Shown here one piece after another: positions 1 to 5,723 of a DNA stretch of 6,624 nucleotides (position 1 is the stretch's first letter; each line of letters starts with the position of its first letter). The notes beneath the pieces were generated by a model. That model searched no databases. It was not told the DNA's origin and saw nothing but the letters and a program-made list of their open reading frames with translations. This stretch comes from an uncultured Clostridia bacterium. GTDB taxonomy: Bacteria; Bacillota; Clostridia; Oscillospirales; Ruminococcaceae. The DNA lies in the NCBI GenBank assembly GCA_946533615.1, contig CAMNBY010000207.1, positions 1 to 6,624 on the forward strand, read 5' to 3'. A program made the position numbers and the translations under genes.

Positions 1-10
1 ACGTTGCGTA

Positions 11-30
11 AAGCGAAGTGAACTTCGCTT
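11..30. repeat. Short perfect hairpin upstream of the flippase gene
   Basis: AAGCGAAG (11-18) and CTTCGCTT (23-30) are exact reverse complements around a TGAA loop; one more A/T pair can form at 19 and 22. No T-run follows, so it is not a convincing terminator. It may be the edge of a dispersed palindromic repeat or part of the leader of the next gene. Nothing else is evident in 31-118, and I see no clear promoter there. Confidence 0.4.
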
Positions 31-134
31 GCAAGCCTGCGTCGAATTTAGGCAATCTGACGAAAATCTGGACGGCGCATCTGATGCACAGGGGTCGTGC
101 GGTGTTGCCTTGTAAAACAAAGGAATGTAATATA

Positions 135-2021
135 ATGTCAGAGACCGCACCTAAAAAGAGCAGCTATAAAAAGCTGTTTTCAAATACCGTGATCTTTGCC
201 GTCGGGTCTTTCAGCTCGAAGATCTTAGTTATCCTGCTGGTAAAGGTCTACACCACCTACCTCTCGCGGGCGGAGCTGGGCGTAAACGACGTCATTACCC
301 AGATCGCAAACTGGCTCCAGCCTGTAGTAACCATGACGATAAGCGAGGCCGTTATCCGCTTCGGGCTCGACAAGGCGTTCTCAAAAAAGAATGTCTTTAC
401 CATCGGCAATATCATCTGCGCCGCAGGCTTTGCCATACTCGGCGTTATCCTGCCTATCGTCGCCGTCTCGGGGATAGCGGACAAATACCTGAACGGCTAT
501 TCCCTGCTGCTGTATGTCTATATCGTCACGTCCAGCCTGAAGCTGCTTTATTCCACCTTCGTCAGGGCGCTGGAAAAGGTCAAGCTCTTCGCCTTCAACG
601 GGATACTGACGACCTTCCTGACTCTCACAGGCACCGTGCTGTTCATCATGGTCTTCAAGATGGGAAATACGGGCTACCTGCTCTCCATCATCGTGTCGGA
701 CTTCCTGTCGGTCATTTTCCTGACCTTCACCGCAAAGCTCTGGAGGTATCTCGATTTCAGGAGCATCGACCGCGAAATGATGTCCACCATGCTGCGCTAT
801 TCTATCCCGCTGATACCCGCGCAGCTGCTGTGGCTCATTACCAACAGCTCGGATTCCTTCATGACGACCCACTACCTCGGCGCAGGCCCGAACGGCGTGC
901 TCTCGGCCTCGTATAAGATACCGAACCTTGTGGCGACGGTCTACTTCATGTTCGGCCAGGCCTGGAATATGTCCGCTATCCTCGAGGACGACTCCGACGA
1001 CCGCGAGGAGTTCTATTCAAACGTCTTCAACCTCAATCAGTGCCTGCTGTATATAATCGCCGCGGGCTGCCTGATGATCGTCGATCCCCTGACAAATATC
1101 TGGCTGGGCCCCGAGTTCCACGAGTCCGCAAGGTATTCGCCGATACTCATTTATTCCTCGGTGTTCTCCTGCTTCGTGACGTTCCTCGGGTCTATCTACC
1201 TGACATCAAGGCGCACCACCCGCTCGCTTGTCACAAGCCTGTTCTCGGGCGTGATAAACGTCGGGCTCAACATAATACTGATACCGACCATCGGCCTCTA
1301 CGGGCCGCCGCTCTCGACGGTCGCAAGCTATCTGGTCGTGTTCATTATCCGCGCCTATGACTCAAGAAAGATCGTCCCCTTCAACCTTAATATCCCCAAG
1401 CTGGTGCTCAACAACGTTATCCTTATCATGATGACGGTGATAAACGTGATGCGCTTCAATAACGGCATGGGCAAGCTGAACCTGCTGCTGCTGTTCCTGA
1501 TGGTGTTCGTCATCAACTACAAGCCGCTGTGGGCGGCAGTGTCGAATATGCTCCCCGCACGCATCAGGGCGCTTATCGAGCGCATCGGCGTTGTAAGGCT
1601 GATAGTCGCCGCCATCGTCGGCGCAGGCGTGATCTGGCTGAGTGCCGCCACAAAGGGCTGGCTGTTCTACCTGCTCTGCGGGGCAGTGCTTTCAATGGCG
1701 CTGGTGCTGAACAAGCCGAAGTTCGCCTGGGGCGCAGTCGGCGGGCTGTTCGTCGGCGTGTGGATCATGACCTCGGCAGGAGCCGCGGCCTTCACGGCAG
1801 GCGCAGTTCTGTTCGCTATCATGATACGCTGGAAGAGAAACACCGCCGCTGCGGCGATCGTGCTGTGCGCGGATATCTGCATCGGGTCGCTGTGGGGCGT
1901 TCCCGCGTTTGTACTGGCGGTTTGCCTCGAGCTGGTGCTGGCAGGCGTGATACTCCGCAGGCAGCTGATGCAGCTTGTGGCCGAGATCCTGTTTGACCAC
2001 TCGGAAAACACAGAAGAATAA
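135..2021 (+). CDS. Wzx/MATE-like polysaccharide flippase with extended hydrophobic C-terminus
   Basis: A 628-residue polytopic membrane protein, probably moving lipid-linked oligosaccharide or a similar wall or capsule precursor across the membrane. The start is ATG 135, preceded by AAAGGA (119-124) at 10 bases. The frame stays open upstream to an ATG at 18, but those 39 codons are Cys/Arg-rich and lack a ribosome binding site. Hydrophobic helices run from about residue 15 to 460. Typical of the polysaccharide-export branch are a helix starting FSNTVIFAVGSFSSKI (15-30), YSIPLIPAQLLWLITNSSD (222-240), and SYKIPNLV near 259-266 followed by FGQAW near 273-277. The usual family core is about 450-500 residues. 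Here four or five more hydrophobic segments follow (about 487-608), Gly/Ala-rich at 533-575, before an acidic tail. No glycosyltransferase neighbour is visible, so the substrate is unknown. Confidence 0.85.
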   Translation: MSETAPKKSSYKKLFSNTVIFAVGSFSSKILVILLVKVYTTYLSRAELGVNDVITQIANWLQPVVTMTISEAVIRFGLDKAFSKKNVFTIGNIICAAGFAILGVILPIVAVSGIADKYLNGYSLLLYVYIVTSSLKLLYSTFVRALEKVKLFAFNGILTTFLTLTGTVLFIMVFKMGNTGYLLSIIVSDFLSVIFLTFTAKLWRYLDFRSIDREMMSTMLRYSIPLIPAQLLWLITNSSDSFMTTHYLGAGPNGVLSASYKIPNLVATVYFMFGQAWNMSAILEDDSDDREEFYSNVFNLNQCLLYIIAAGCLMIVDPLTNIWLGPEFHESARYSPILIYSSVFSCFVTFLGSIYLTSRRTTRSLVTSLFSGVINVGLNIILIPTIGLYGPPLSTVASYLVVFIIRAYDSRKIVPFNLNIPKLVLNNVILIMMTVINVMRFNNGMGKLNLLLLFLMVFVINYKPLWAAVSNMLPARIRALIERIGVVRLIVAAIVGAGVIWLSAATKGWLFYLLCGAVLSMALVLNKPKFAWGAVGGLFVGVWIMTSAGAAAFTAGAVLFAIMIRWKRNTAAAAIVLCADICIGSLWGVPAFVLAVCLELVLAGVILRRQLMQLVAEILFDHSENTEE

Positions 2022-2185
2022 TAGTCACAAATCGGCCGAGATCCAAGGGGCGGCCTTAGCCCCTTGGCAGGTCAAGGGCAGCGCCCTTGTCGCCGACCGC
2101 AGTCGGCGAAACACCCCTCCAACGGCCGCTCCGCACTAACCAAACCTATCCAAAAATCACATAAACCCAAGAAAGGAAGATCATT
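2022..2185. repeat. Intergenic region with three consecutive perfect hairpins
   Basis: Three exact stem-loops sit almost end to end. Stem 1 is CCAAGGGGC (2043-2051) with GCCCCTTGG (2059-2067). Stem 2 is CAAGGGC (2073-2079) with GCCCTTG (2083-2089). Stem 3 is TCGCCGAC (2090-2097) with GTCGGCGA (2102-2109). No T-run follows any of them, so they are not standard terminators. Their compact GC-rich form suggests a REP-like dispersed palindromic element or a structured 3' UTR of the flippase mRNA. From 2110 to the ribosome binding site at 2172 the DNA is C/A-rich, and I see no convincing promoter for the next gene. Confidence 0.6.
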
Positions 2186-2437
2186 ATGGCAGAACTGAAA
2201 TTCGAGATCACAAAGAGCCTTGGCGTGCTCTCCGAGAACGCAAGAGGCTGGACAAAGGAGCTCAACATGGTGTCCTGGAGCGACCACGAGCCCAAGTACG
2301 ACATACGCGAGTGGAACCCCGACCACACCCGCATGGGCAAGGGCGTTACCCTCACCGAGGAAGAGGTCAACAACCTCCGCGCCCTGCTTAACGGCGAGGA
2401 GCTGGAGGACGACATCGACGAGTCCATGATACTTTGA
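2186..2437 (+). CDS. ydbC: YdbC-family PC4-like single-stranded nucleic acid-binding protein
   Basis: An 83-residue protein of the bacterial PC4/YdbC family: small dimeric ssDNA-binding proteins related to eukaryotic coactivator PC4, characterised in Lactococcus lactis. The family pattern is clear: a first strand KFEITKSLGVLS (5-16), GWTKELNMVSW (21-31), KYDIREW (37-43) with Lys, Arg and Trp suited to binding single strands, then MGKGVTLTEEEVNNLRALL (50-68) forming the last strand and helix. The tail after residue 70 is strongly acidic (GEELEDDIDES). The start ATG has AAAGGA (2172-2177) at 8 bases. The next gene follows after 23 bases, so the two are probably co-transcribed. Its likely role is protecting or handling ssDNA or regulating transcription; the exact role is not visible here. 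Confidence 0.9.
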   Translation: MAELKFEITKSLGVLSENARGWTKELNMVSWSDHEPKYDIREWNPDHTRMGKGVTLTEEEVNNLRALLNGEELEDDIDESMIL

Positions 2438-2460
2438 TCTTACCGAAAGGAGCAGTAACT

Positions 2461-2799
2461 ATGCCTTTTATCAACATCAAGACAAACGCTCAGATCAGCC
2501 GCGAGGCAGAGACCAACATCAAGACCGCACTCGGCAAGGCCATCACTGCTGTACCCGGAAAAAGCGAAGGCTGGCTCATGGTCGGCCTCGAGCAGCAGAC
2601 CCTCTATTTCCGCGGCACCGACGAGCCCGCAGCCATCGCGCAGGTCTCGCTCTACGGAAACGCAATCCACTCCGCCCTCGACACTCTCGCGGGCAGCATC
2701 ACCGACGCAGTATCACAGCAGCTCGGCATCTCCCCCGACAGGATCTACGTCAGCTGCTTCGCCACCCCCGACTGGGGCTGGAACGGCTCTCTTTTTTAA
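2461..2799 (+). CDS. MIF-like tautomerase (phenylpyruvate/dopachrome tautomerase family)
   Basis: A 112-residue homologue of macrophage migration inhibitory factor, a small trimeric keto-enol tautomerase. It begins MPFINIKTN; Pro2, exposed after Met removal, is the catalytic base of the superfamily. Lys34 matches active-site Lys32 of MIF, and ISPDRIYV (90-97) matches ISPDRVYI, so Tyr96 corresponds to MIF Tyr95. The end WGWNGSLF (105-112) matches the usual conserved tail. The MIF Cys-Ala-Leu-Cys redox motif is absent: the aligned stretch is EPAAIA. The frame opens upstream at a TTG (2434), but ATG 2461 has a strong AAAGGAG (2446-2452) at 8 bases. No signal peptide is seen, so it is presumably cytosolic. 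The natural substrate is unknown. The stop codon lies inside the downstream repeat. Confidence 0.9.
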   Translation: MPFINIKTNAQISREAETNIKTALGKAITAVPGKSEGWLMVGLEQQTLYFRGTDEPAAIAQVSLYGNAIHSALDTLAGSITDAVSQQLGISPDRIYVSCFATPDWGWNGSLF

Positions 2800-2959
2800 T
2801 TCACCCACCAATGTTTCAATTCATCGCTTGGCCGCAGTCTCAGCGCCGCCCTCTAAGGGCGGTGGGCGCCTCTGCGAATGAGGCTGCGTCCTTGCCGTTG
2901 GGGTGCCTTGTTCCGAGCGGAACGTCAGGGGGCGAGTAAAACTTTATTTGCCCTCAGAC
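2792..2959 (+). repeat. Dispersed structured repeat, copy 1
   Basis: First of six copies or fragments of a repeat found only between genes. It begins at a T6 tract with TTTTTTAATTCACCCACC, overlapping the last codons and stop of the tautomerase gene. A 9-bp hairpin (2844-2852 with 2856-2864) sits where copies 3, 5 and 6 have a CCTCCCC/GGGGAGG stem. The right half carries GAATGAGGCTGCGTCC, a small GTTCC/GGAAC stem-loop (2910-2923) and a terminator. It differs from copy 3 at only about five positions over the right-hand 89 bases. No frame is conserved across the copies, so it acts as DNA or RNA, not protein. Confidence 0.8.
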
Positions 2960-2966
2960 TTTTTTT
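2924..2966 (+). terminator. Intrinsic terminator in repeat copy 1
   Basis: The 5' arm GTCAGGGGGCGAGTAAA (2924-2940) pairs with TTTATTTGCCCTCAGAC (2943-2959) with one A-A mismatch and a few G-U pairs, and seven T follow directly (2960-2966). This is a textbook rho-independent terminator. It probably ends the ssDNA-binding/tautomerase transcript. Confidence 0.85.
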
Positions 2967-3036
2967 AATTCACCCACCAATGTTTCAATTCATCGCCCGG
3001 CCTAAGTCTCAGCGCCGCCCTCTAAGGGCGGTGGGC
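2960..3036 (+). repeat. Dispersed structured repeat, copy 2 (left half only)
   Basis: It starts at a T7 tract (2960-2966) and matches the left half of copy 1 with about four or five changes, including the 9-bp hairpin (3013-3021 with 3025-3033). It then stops where copy 3 begins. The missing right half suggests one copy was inserted into or recombined with another. Confidence 0.75.
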
Positions 3037-3041
3037 TTTTT
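3013..3041 (+). terminator. Terminator-like hairpin of repeat copy 2
   Basis: CGCCGCCCT (3013-3021) pairs with AGGGCGGTG (3025-3033) over a CTA loop with one G-U pair. GGC and five T (3037-3041) follow. The same hairpin in copy 1 has no T-run, so only this copy looks able to terminate. It would be a back-up stop for the upstream operon. Confidence 0.55.
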
Positions 3042-3203
3042 GATTCACCCACCATTTTTCAATCGGGCGCTTGGCAAGGCTTTATGAGCCTCCCCGGAGG
3101 GGAGGCAGTTTCACTCTGTGAATGAGGCTGCGTCCTTGCCGTTGGGGTGCCTTGTTCCGAGTGGAACGTCAGGGGTCGAGTAAAATTTTGTTTGCCCTCA
3201 GAC
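3037..3203 (+). repeat. Dispersed structured repeat, copy 3 (full length)
   Basis: A complete 167-base copy. From left to right: T5, GATTCACCCACC, TCAATCGGGCGCTTGGC, a CCTCCCC/GGGGAGG stem at about 3092-3108, a TTCAC/GTGAA mini-hairpin, GAATGAGGCTGCGTCC, a GTTCC/GGAAC stem-loop, and a terminator. It links the two repeat subtypes: its left half and central stem resemble copies 5 and 6, while its right half is nearly identical to copy 1. Confidence 0.8.
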
Positions 3204-3210
3204 TTTTTTT
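3168..3210 (+). terminator. Intrinsic terminator in repeat copy 3
   Basis: GTCAGGGGTCGAGTAAA (3168-3184) pairs with TTTGTTTGCCCTCAGAC (3187-3203), with an A-A and a T-C mismatch, and seven T follow (3204-3210). It is nearly the same as the terminator at 2924-2966 and isolates the kinase operon from upstream transcription. Confidence 0.75.
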
Positions 3211-3270
3211 AATTCACCCACTGTTTTTTGATCGGGCGCCCGGCAGGGCTTTATGTGACTTTCCGGAGCA
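3204..3270 (+). repeat. Dispersed structured repeat, copy 4 (degenerate, runs into the kinase leader)
   Basis: It starts at T7 with AATTCACCCACT, then GATCGGGCGCCCGGCAGGGC, aligning with TCAATCGGGCGCTTGGCAAGGC of copy 3, then GGCTTTATG, shared with copy 3. Beyond that it decays into the kinase ribosome binding region. CGGGCGCCCG (3233-3242) is a perfect palindrome. I see no clear -35/-10 pair for the kinase operon here. Confidence 0.6.
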
Positions 3271-3278
3271 AAGGAAGT
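3258..3278 (+). promoter_or_regulatory. Possible hairpin over the kinase ribosome binding site
   Basis: ACTTTCC (3258-3264) can pair with GGAAGT (3273-3278) with one bulged T, covering part of the AAAGGA at 3270-3275. The stem is short, so any control of kinase translation is tentative. It occupies the place of the central CCTCCCC/GGGGAGG stem in the repeat family. Confidence 0.3.
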
Positions 3279-3284
3279 GAAAGA

Positions 3285-4757
3285 ATGACCGAGATGTTCC
3301 AGCGGGTTGGCACCGTTACTATGATCCGGATAATAATCGAGACCTGGAACGAGATCTTTCTGGTGCTGCTCATCGCGATCATGCTGCTGGGAGCGCGGAA
3401 GGATAAAAACGACGAGCTGCTGAGCCAGGTCGATATCCCCATGACCGGCGAGCTCATCGGCTTTTTTATCCTTGTGTTCTTTTATAACCTCGCCGACGAT
3501 ATGTCTCTATGCTGCGGCGGCCTTACAACGCCTGTCGCAAGGTTTATGATGGAGGCGGGAGTGTTCCTCTACTACCTGATGGGCGCGTTGCTGACCATCT
3601 ATTTTTTGCAGGTCATCAAGATACACATTGCAAACAGGAACGACGACACCCGCCTTGCAAGGATAATCTCGGGCTATCAGCTGCTTGCGGCGCCTGCCGT
3701 TATCCTGCTTATTGCCACGCCCTTTGCCGATATCCTTTATTCCTTCACCGAGGATAATCTTTATCAGCGCGAATGGGGCTTCTACCTGTGGCAGGGCTTC
3801 ACCCTCGGCATCTTCCTGTTTGCGGGAATACTGGTATTTATCTACCGCAAGCAGGCCGACCCGTTTTTCCTGCGCATAATCGCCATCGCGGTGGTGTTCC
3901 CGACTGTCGGCTTTATCATGGGAATGCTTTCCTCGGCGACGGTCTACTTCAACAACACCATGGTGTCGATCTCGGAGCTGATAATGTTCATGCTTTACGA
4001 AAAGAACAAGACCGAGGTAACGCTGAGATACGGCTATGCGCTCGAGCACGCAAAGACCGAGCTGGCCGAGACCAAGCTCACGCTGATGCAGGCGCAGATC
4101 AAGCCCCATTTCATCAACAACGCGATGCTTGCGATACAGGAGGTCTGCGTGACCGACCCCGAAAAGGCCTCGGAGCTTATCGGGCACTTTGCGCGTTACC
4201 TGAGAAACAACATCGACGCCACAAACAGCGCTGCACTTGTGCCCTTCGAGCAGGAGGTGCAGGCGATCAAGGAATACCTTGCCATCGAGTACGCGGACCC
4301 CGCAAAGCGCTTCAGCTTTGACTTTGACCTCAGAGCTGTGGATTTCAGTGTGCCCTCGCTGAGCATCGAGCCGCTTGCCGAAAACGCCGTAAAGCACGGG
4401 ATAGATCGCTATTCCGAGAGCGGCAGGGTGGTGCTTGTTTCCTACGAGGACGAGGAGGGCTTCCACGTTGAGGTAAGAGACAACGGCGCGGGCTTCGACC
4501 TGAACGCCGAGACGCTTGGAAAGGGAGGCATAGGGCTTGCAAATGCCGAGAGCCGCCTTCAGCAGATGTGCGGCGGCAGGCTGGACATTCGCCGCGAGGA
4601 CGGCTGGACGGTTGCGGACATTACTATCCCCAAAAAAGGCAAGGCTTTTACCCCCCCCCGAGGGAAAGGTGAAAGACTTGACAAGCGGCGCATGATCTTC
4701 CGAAGCACAACAGTCCGGAAAGGAGAAGTGACGAGCGATGGTAACAGCGGTAATTGA
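3285..4757 (+). CDS. Seven-helix sensor histidine kinase, LytS/His_kinase type
   Basis: A 490-residue membrane sensor kinase that should autophosphorylate and pass phosphate to the regulator encoded next. Start ATG 3285 has AAAGGA (3270-3275) at 9 bases; an upstream TTG (3228) lies in repeat DNA. About seven membrane helices span residues 20-238. A short coiled linker leads to QAQIKPHFINNAMLAIQEV (269-287), a variant of the LytS-family H-box with His275 as the likely phosphorylation site. The ATPase domain has N-box EPLAENAVKHG (Asn367), G1 DNGAGF (399-404) and G2 GKGGIGLAN (412-420). The catalytic domain ends near ITIPKKG (446-452). The tail after it passes through nine C and is Arg/Lys-rich and unlike a domain; it may be frameshifted. 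The last 20 bases overlap the regulator gene. The signal sensed is unknown. Confidence 0.9.
   Translation: MTEMFQRVGTVTMIRIIIETWNEIFLVLLIAIMLLGARKDKNDELLSQVDIPMTGELIGFFILVFFYNLADDMSLCCGGLTTPVARFMMEAGVFLYYLMGALLTIYFLQVIKIHIANRNDDTRLARIISGYQLLAAPAVILLIATPFADILYSFTEDNLYQREWGFYLWQGFTLGIFLFAGILVFIYRKQADPFFLRIIAIAVVFPTVGFIMGMLSSATVYFNNTMVSISELIMFMLYEKNKTEVTLRYGYALEHAKTELAETKLTLMQAQIKPHFINNAMLAIQEVCVTDPEKASELIGHFARYLRNNIDATNSAALVPFEQEVQAIKEYLAIEYADPAKRFSFDFDLRAVDFSVPSLSIEPLAENAVKHGIDRYSESGRVVLVSYEDEEGFHVEVRDNGAGFDLNAETLGKGGIGLANAESRLQQMCGGRLDIRREDGWTVADITIPKKGKAFTPPRGKGERLDKRRMIFRSTTVRKGEVTSDGNSGN
4651..4659 (+). other. C9 homopolymer at the 3' end of the kinase gene
   Basis: Nine consecutive C follow codon 455 of the kinase. 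With nine C the frame runs 32 codons beyond the tract, to the stop at 4755-4757. With eight C it would read on as EGKVKDLTSGA and stop at TGA 4693-4695. With ten C it would stop at TGA 4670-4672. The tract is a likely site of slippage in replication or transcription, or of a sequencing error. Confidence 0.7.
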
Positions 4758-5520
4758 CGACGAGAGCCTGGCGGTCAGCGCCCTTATCCGAAAGCTGAAA
4801 AAGCTTGACCCGAACGGCAGCCACGAGGGTTTTGTGCGTCTTCCCGATTTCATGGACTACGCCGACAACAACGACATTGACGTGGCGTTTGTTGACCTTG
4901 ATCTTGGAGGGACGCTGAACGGCATTGATCTTGCGCGTCATCTTTCCGAGAAATTTCCGCGCATGAACATAATGATCTACACAGGTCACGCCGAGGCCGA
5001 CTACAAGGCCGAGGCTCTGAGCCTTTACGTCAGCGGTTATCTTGTAAAGCCCGTCACCGAAGAGGAGCTGAGCGAGGCGCTGAGTCATCTGCGCCACCCG
5101 ATAAAAGAGCTGCGGGTGCAGTGCTTCGGGCATTTCGAGGTTTTTTACGGCACAACGCCATTGAGGTTTGACCGCAAGGACAGCAAAGAGGTGCTGGCGT
5201 ATCTTATCGACAAGCGCGGAGCGATGGTCTCCGAGGACGAGCTGCGGTGGCTGCTTTTCAAGGAAGAGGAAGACGGCAGCGAAAAACGCGCCTACATTCG
5301 CAACATAATCTACGACATACGCAAGACCCTTAGCCGCTGCGGTGTTCCGAAGGAGATCGTTGCAAACACCAAGGGCTGCTACAGTGTTGACCGCTCGATG
5401 CTCCGCTGCGACTTCTACGATTTTCTTGACGGCGTGAACGTTCCCGCCGCAAAGCTGGGTCAATACATGGAGCAATACTCCTGGGCGGCGCCTGTCCGCA
5501 ACGGTCTGTTCGGCAAGTAA
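4738..5520 (+). CDS. Response regulator: receiver plus SARP/OmpR-like winged-helix domain
   Basis: A 260-residue cytosolic regulator, partner of the kinase encoded just upstream. The receiver domain (about 1-120) has the acidic pair Asp7/Asp8, the phosphoacceptor Asp53 in VAFVDLDLGG, Thr82 and Lys104 in VKP. The output domain (about 125-232) starts LRVQCFGHFEVFYG and continues KDSKEVLAYLIDKRGAMVSEDEL, RAYIRNIIYDIRKTL and NTKGCYSVD, the pattern of the winged helix in SARP-type activators. The tail GQYMEQYSWA recalls clostridial SARP-like regulators, but a full bacterial transcriptional activator domain is missing. ATG 4738 has AAAGGAG (4719-4725) at a rather long 12 bases. The overlap with the kinase gene suggests translational coupling. 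Target genes are not evident; no regulator repeats were recognised. Confidence 0.9.
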   Translation: MVTAVIDDESLAVSALIRKLKKLDPNGSHEGFVRLPDFMDYADNNDIDVAFVDLDLGGTLNGIDLARHLSEKFPRMNIMIYTGHAEADYKAEALSLYVSGYLVKPVTEEELSEALSHLRHPIKELRVQCFGHFEVFYGTTPLRFDRKDSKEVLAYLIDKRGAMVSEDELRWLLFKEEEDGSEKRAYIRNIIYDIRKTLSRCGVPKEIVANTKGCYSVDRSMLRCDFYDFLDGVNVPAAKLGQYMEQYSWAAPVRNGLFGK

Positions 5521-5597
5521 AAAAGTGCTGTTCACGAAAAATTTACAATCAGCCGCCTTATTTGGCTGTTCTCTGTTACAGGTTTGTGACACCCCTA

Positions 5598-5606
5598 TGT
5601 TATAAT
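5598..5606 (+). promoter_or_regulatory. Extended -10 promoter
   Basis: TGTTATAAT combines a perfect TATAAT (5601-5606) with the TG extension one base upstream, which can replace a good -35 element. The hexamers at 16-19 bases upstream match TTGACA poorly; TTGTGA (5584-5589) is too close to count. Transcription would start near 5613. No gene with a clear ribosome binding site follows on this strand. Confidence 0.6.
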
Positions 5607-5612
5607 AAACTC

Positions 5613-5723
5613 GTAGGCAGGGCAGGCAAATGCTCTGCGCTGAAAAAAGAATTCCGGTTTCCTTCATATAACATTACTTGCAACCCCCGATGACCTCCTT
5701 TCATCGGGGGTTAGCTCTTTTTT
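5613..5723 (+). ncRNA. Candidate small RNA with anti-Shine-Dalgarno terminator loop
   Basis: Promoter, stem-loop and terminator stand together without a plausible protein gene. The transcript would be about 110 bases. Near its 5' end GCAGGGCA (5617-5624) pairs with TGCTCTGC (5631-5638), with one G-U pair and a six-base loop. A linker of about 40 bases, A- and T-rich in part, follows, then the terminator. The terminator loop and its closing bases read ACCTCCTTTC (5693-5702), the same as the anti-Shine-Dalgarno end of 16S rRNA and complementary to GAAAGGAG before two genes in this window. The only in-frame reading starting in the first hairpin, MLCAEKRIPVSFI (5630-5671), has at best a weak ribosome site. 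The segment could instead be just the 3' UTR of the kinase/regulator operon. No known RNA family was recognised. Confidence 0.5.
5680..5723 (+). terminator. Strong intrinsic terminator after the two-component operon
   Basis: AACCCCCGATGA (5682-5693) pairs perfectly with TCATCGGGGGTT (5701-5712) around loop CCTCCTT. GC at 5680-5681 and GC at 5714-5715 can extend it past a bulged A. TCTTTTTT (5716-5723) follows. It would end both the regulator mRNA and the candidate small RNA. Its T-run is also the first part of repeat copy 5. Confidence 0.9.

Noticed and set aside
18..134. Upstream extension of the flippase reading frame
   Set aside because: The 39 codons are Cys/Arg-rich and have no ribosome site; ATG 135 has AAAGGA at 10 bases and begins a normal flippase N-terminus.
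2878..3087. Small open frame across repeat copies 1-3
   Set aside because: It crosses two terminators and repeat junctions and has no ribosome site.
4678..4683. Perfect TTGACA near the end of the kinase gene as a -35 for the regulator
   Set aside because: No -10-like hexamer lies 16-18 bases downstream; overlap and ribosome site suggest co-transcription with the kinase.
3507..4853. Long open frame on the minus strand opposite the kinase
   Set aside because: It lies almost entirely within the kinase and regulator genes, lacks any recognisable domain, and is explained by GC-biased codon use of the real genes.
4648..5667. Long open frame on the minus strand opposite the regulator
   Set aside because: Antisense shadow of a gene with clear receiver and winged-helix motifs; no ribosome site and no family features.
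5630..5671. Thirteen-residue peptide MLCAEKRIPVSFI in the candidate small RNA
   Set aside because: Only a weak AGGG lies upstream and it is inside the hairpin stem; kept as an alternative but not called.
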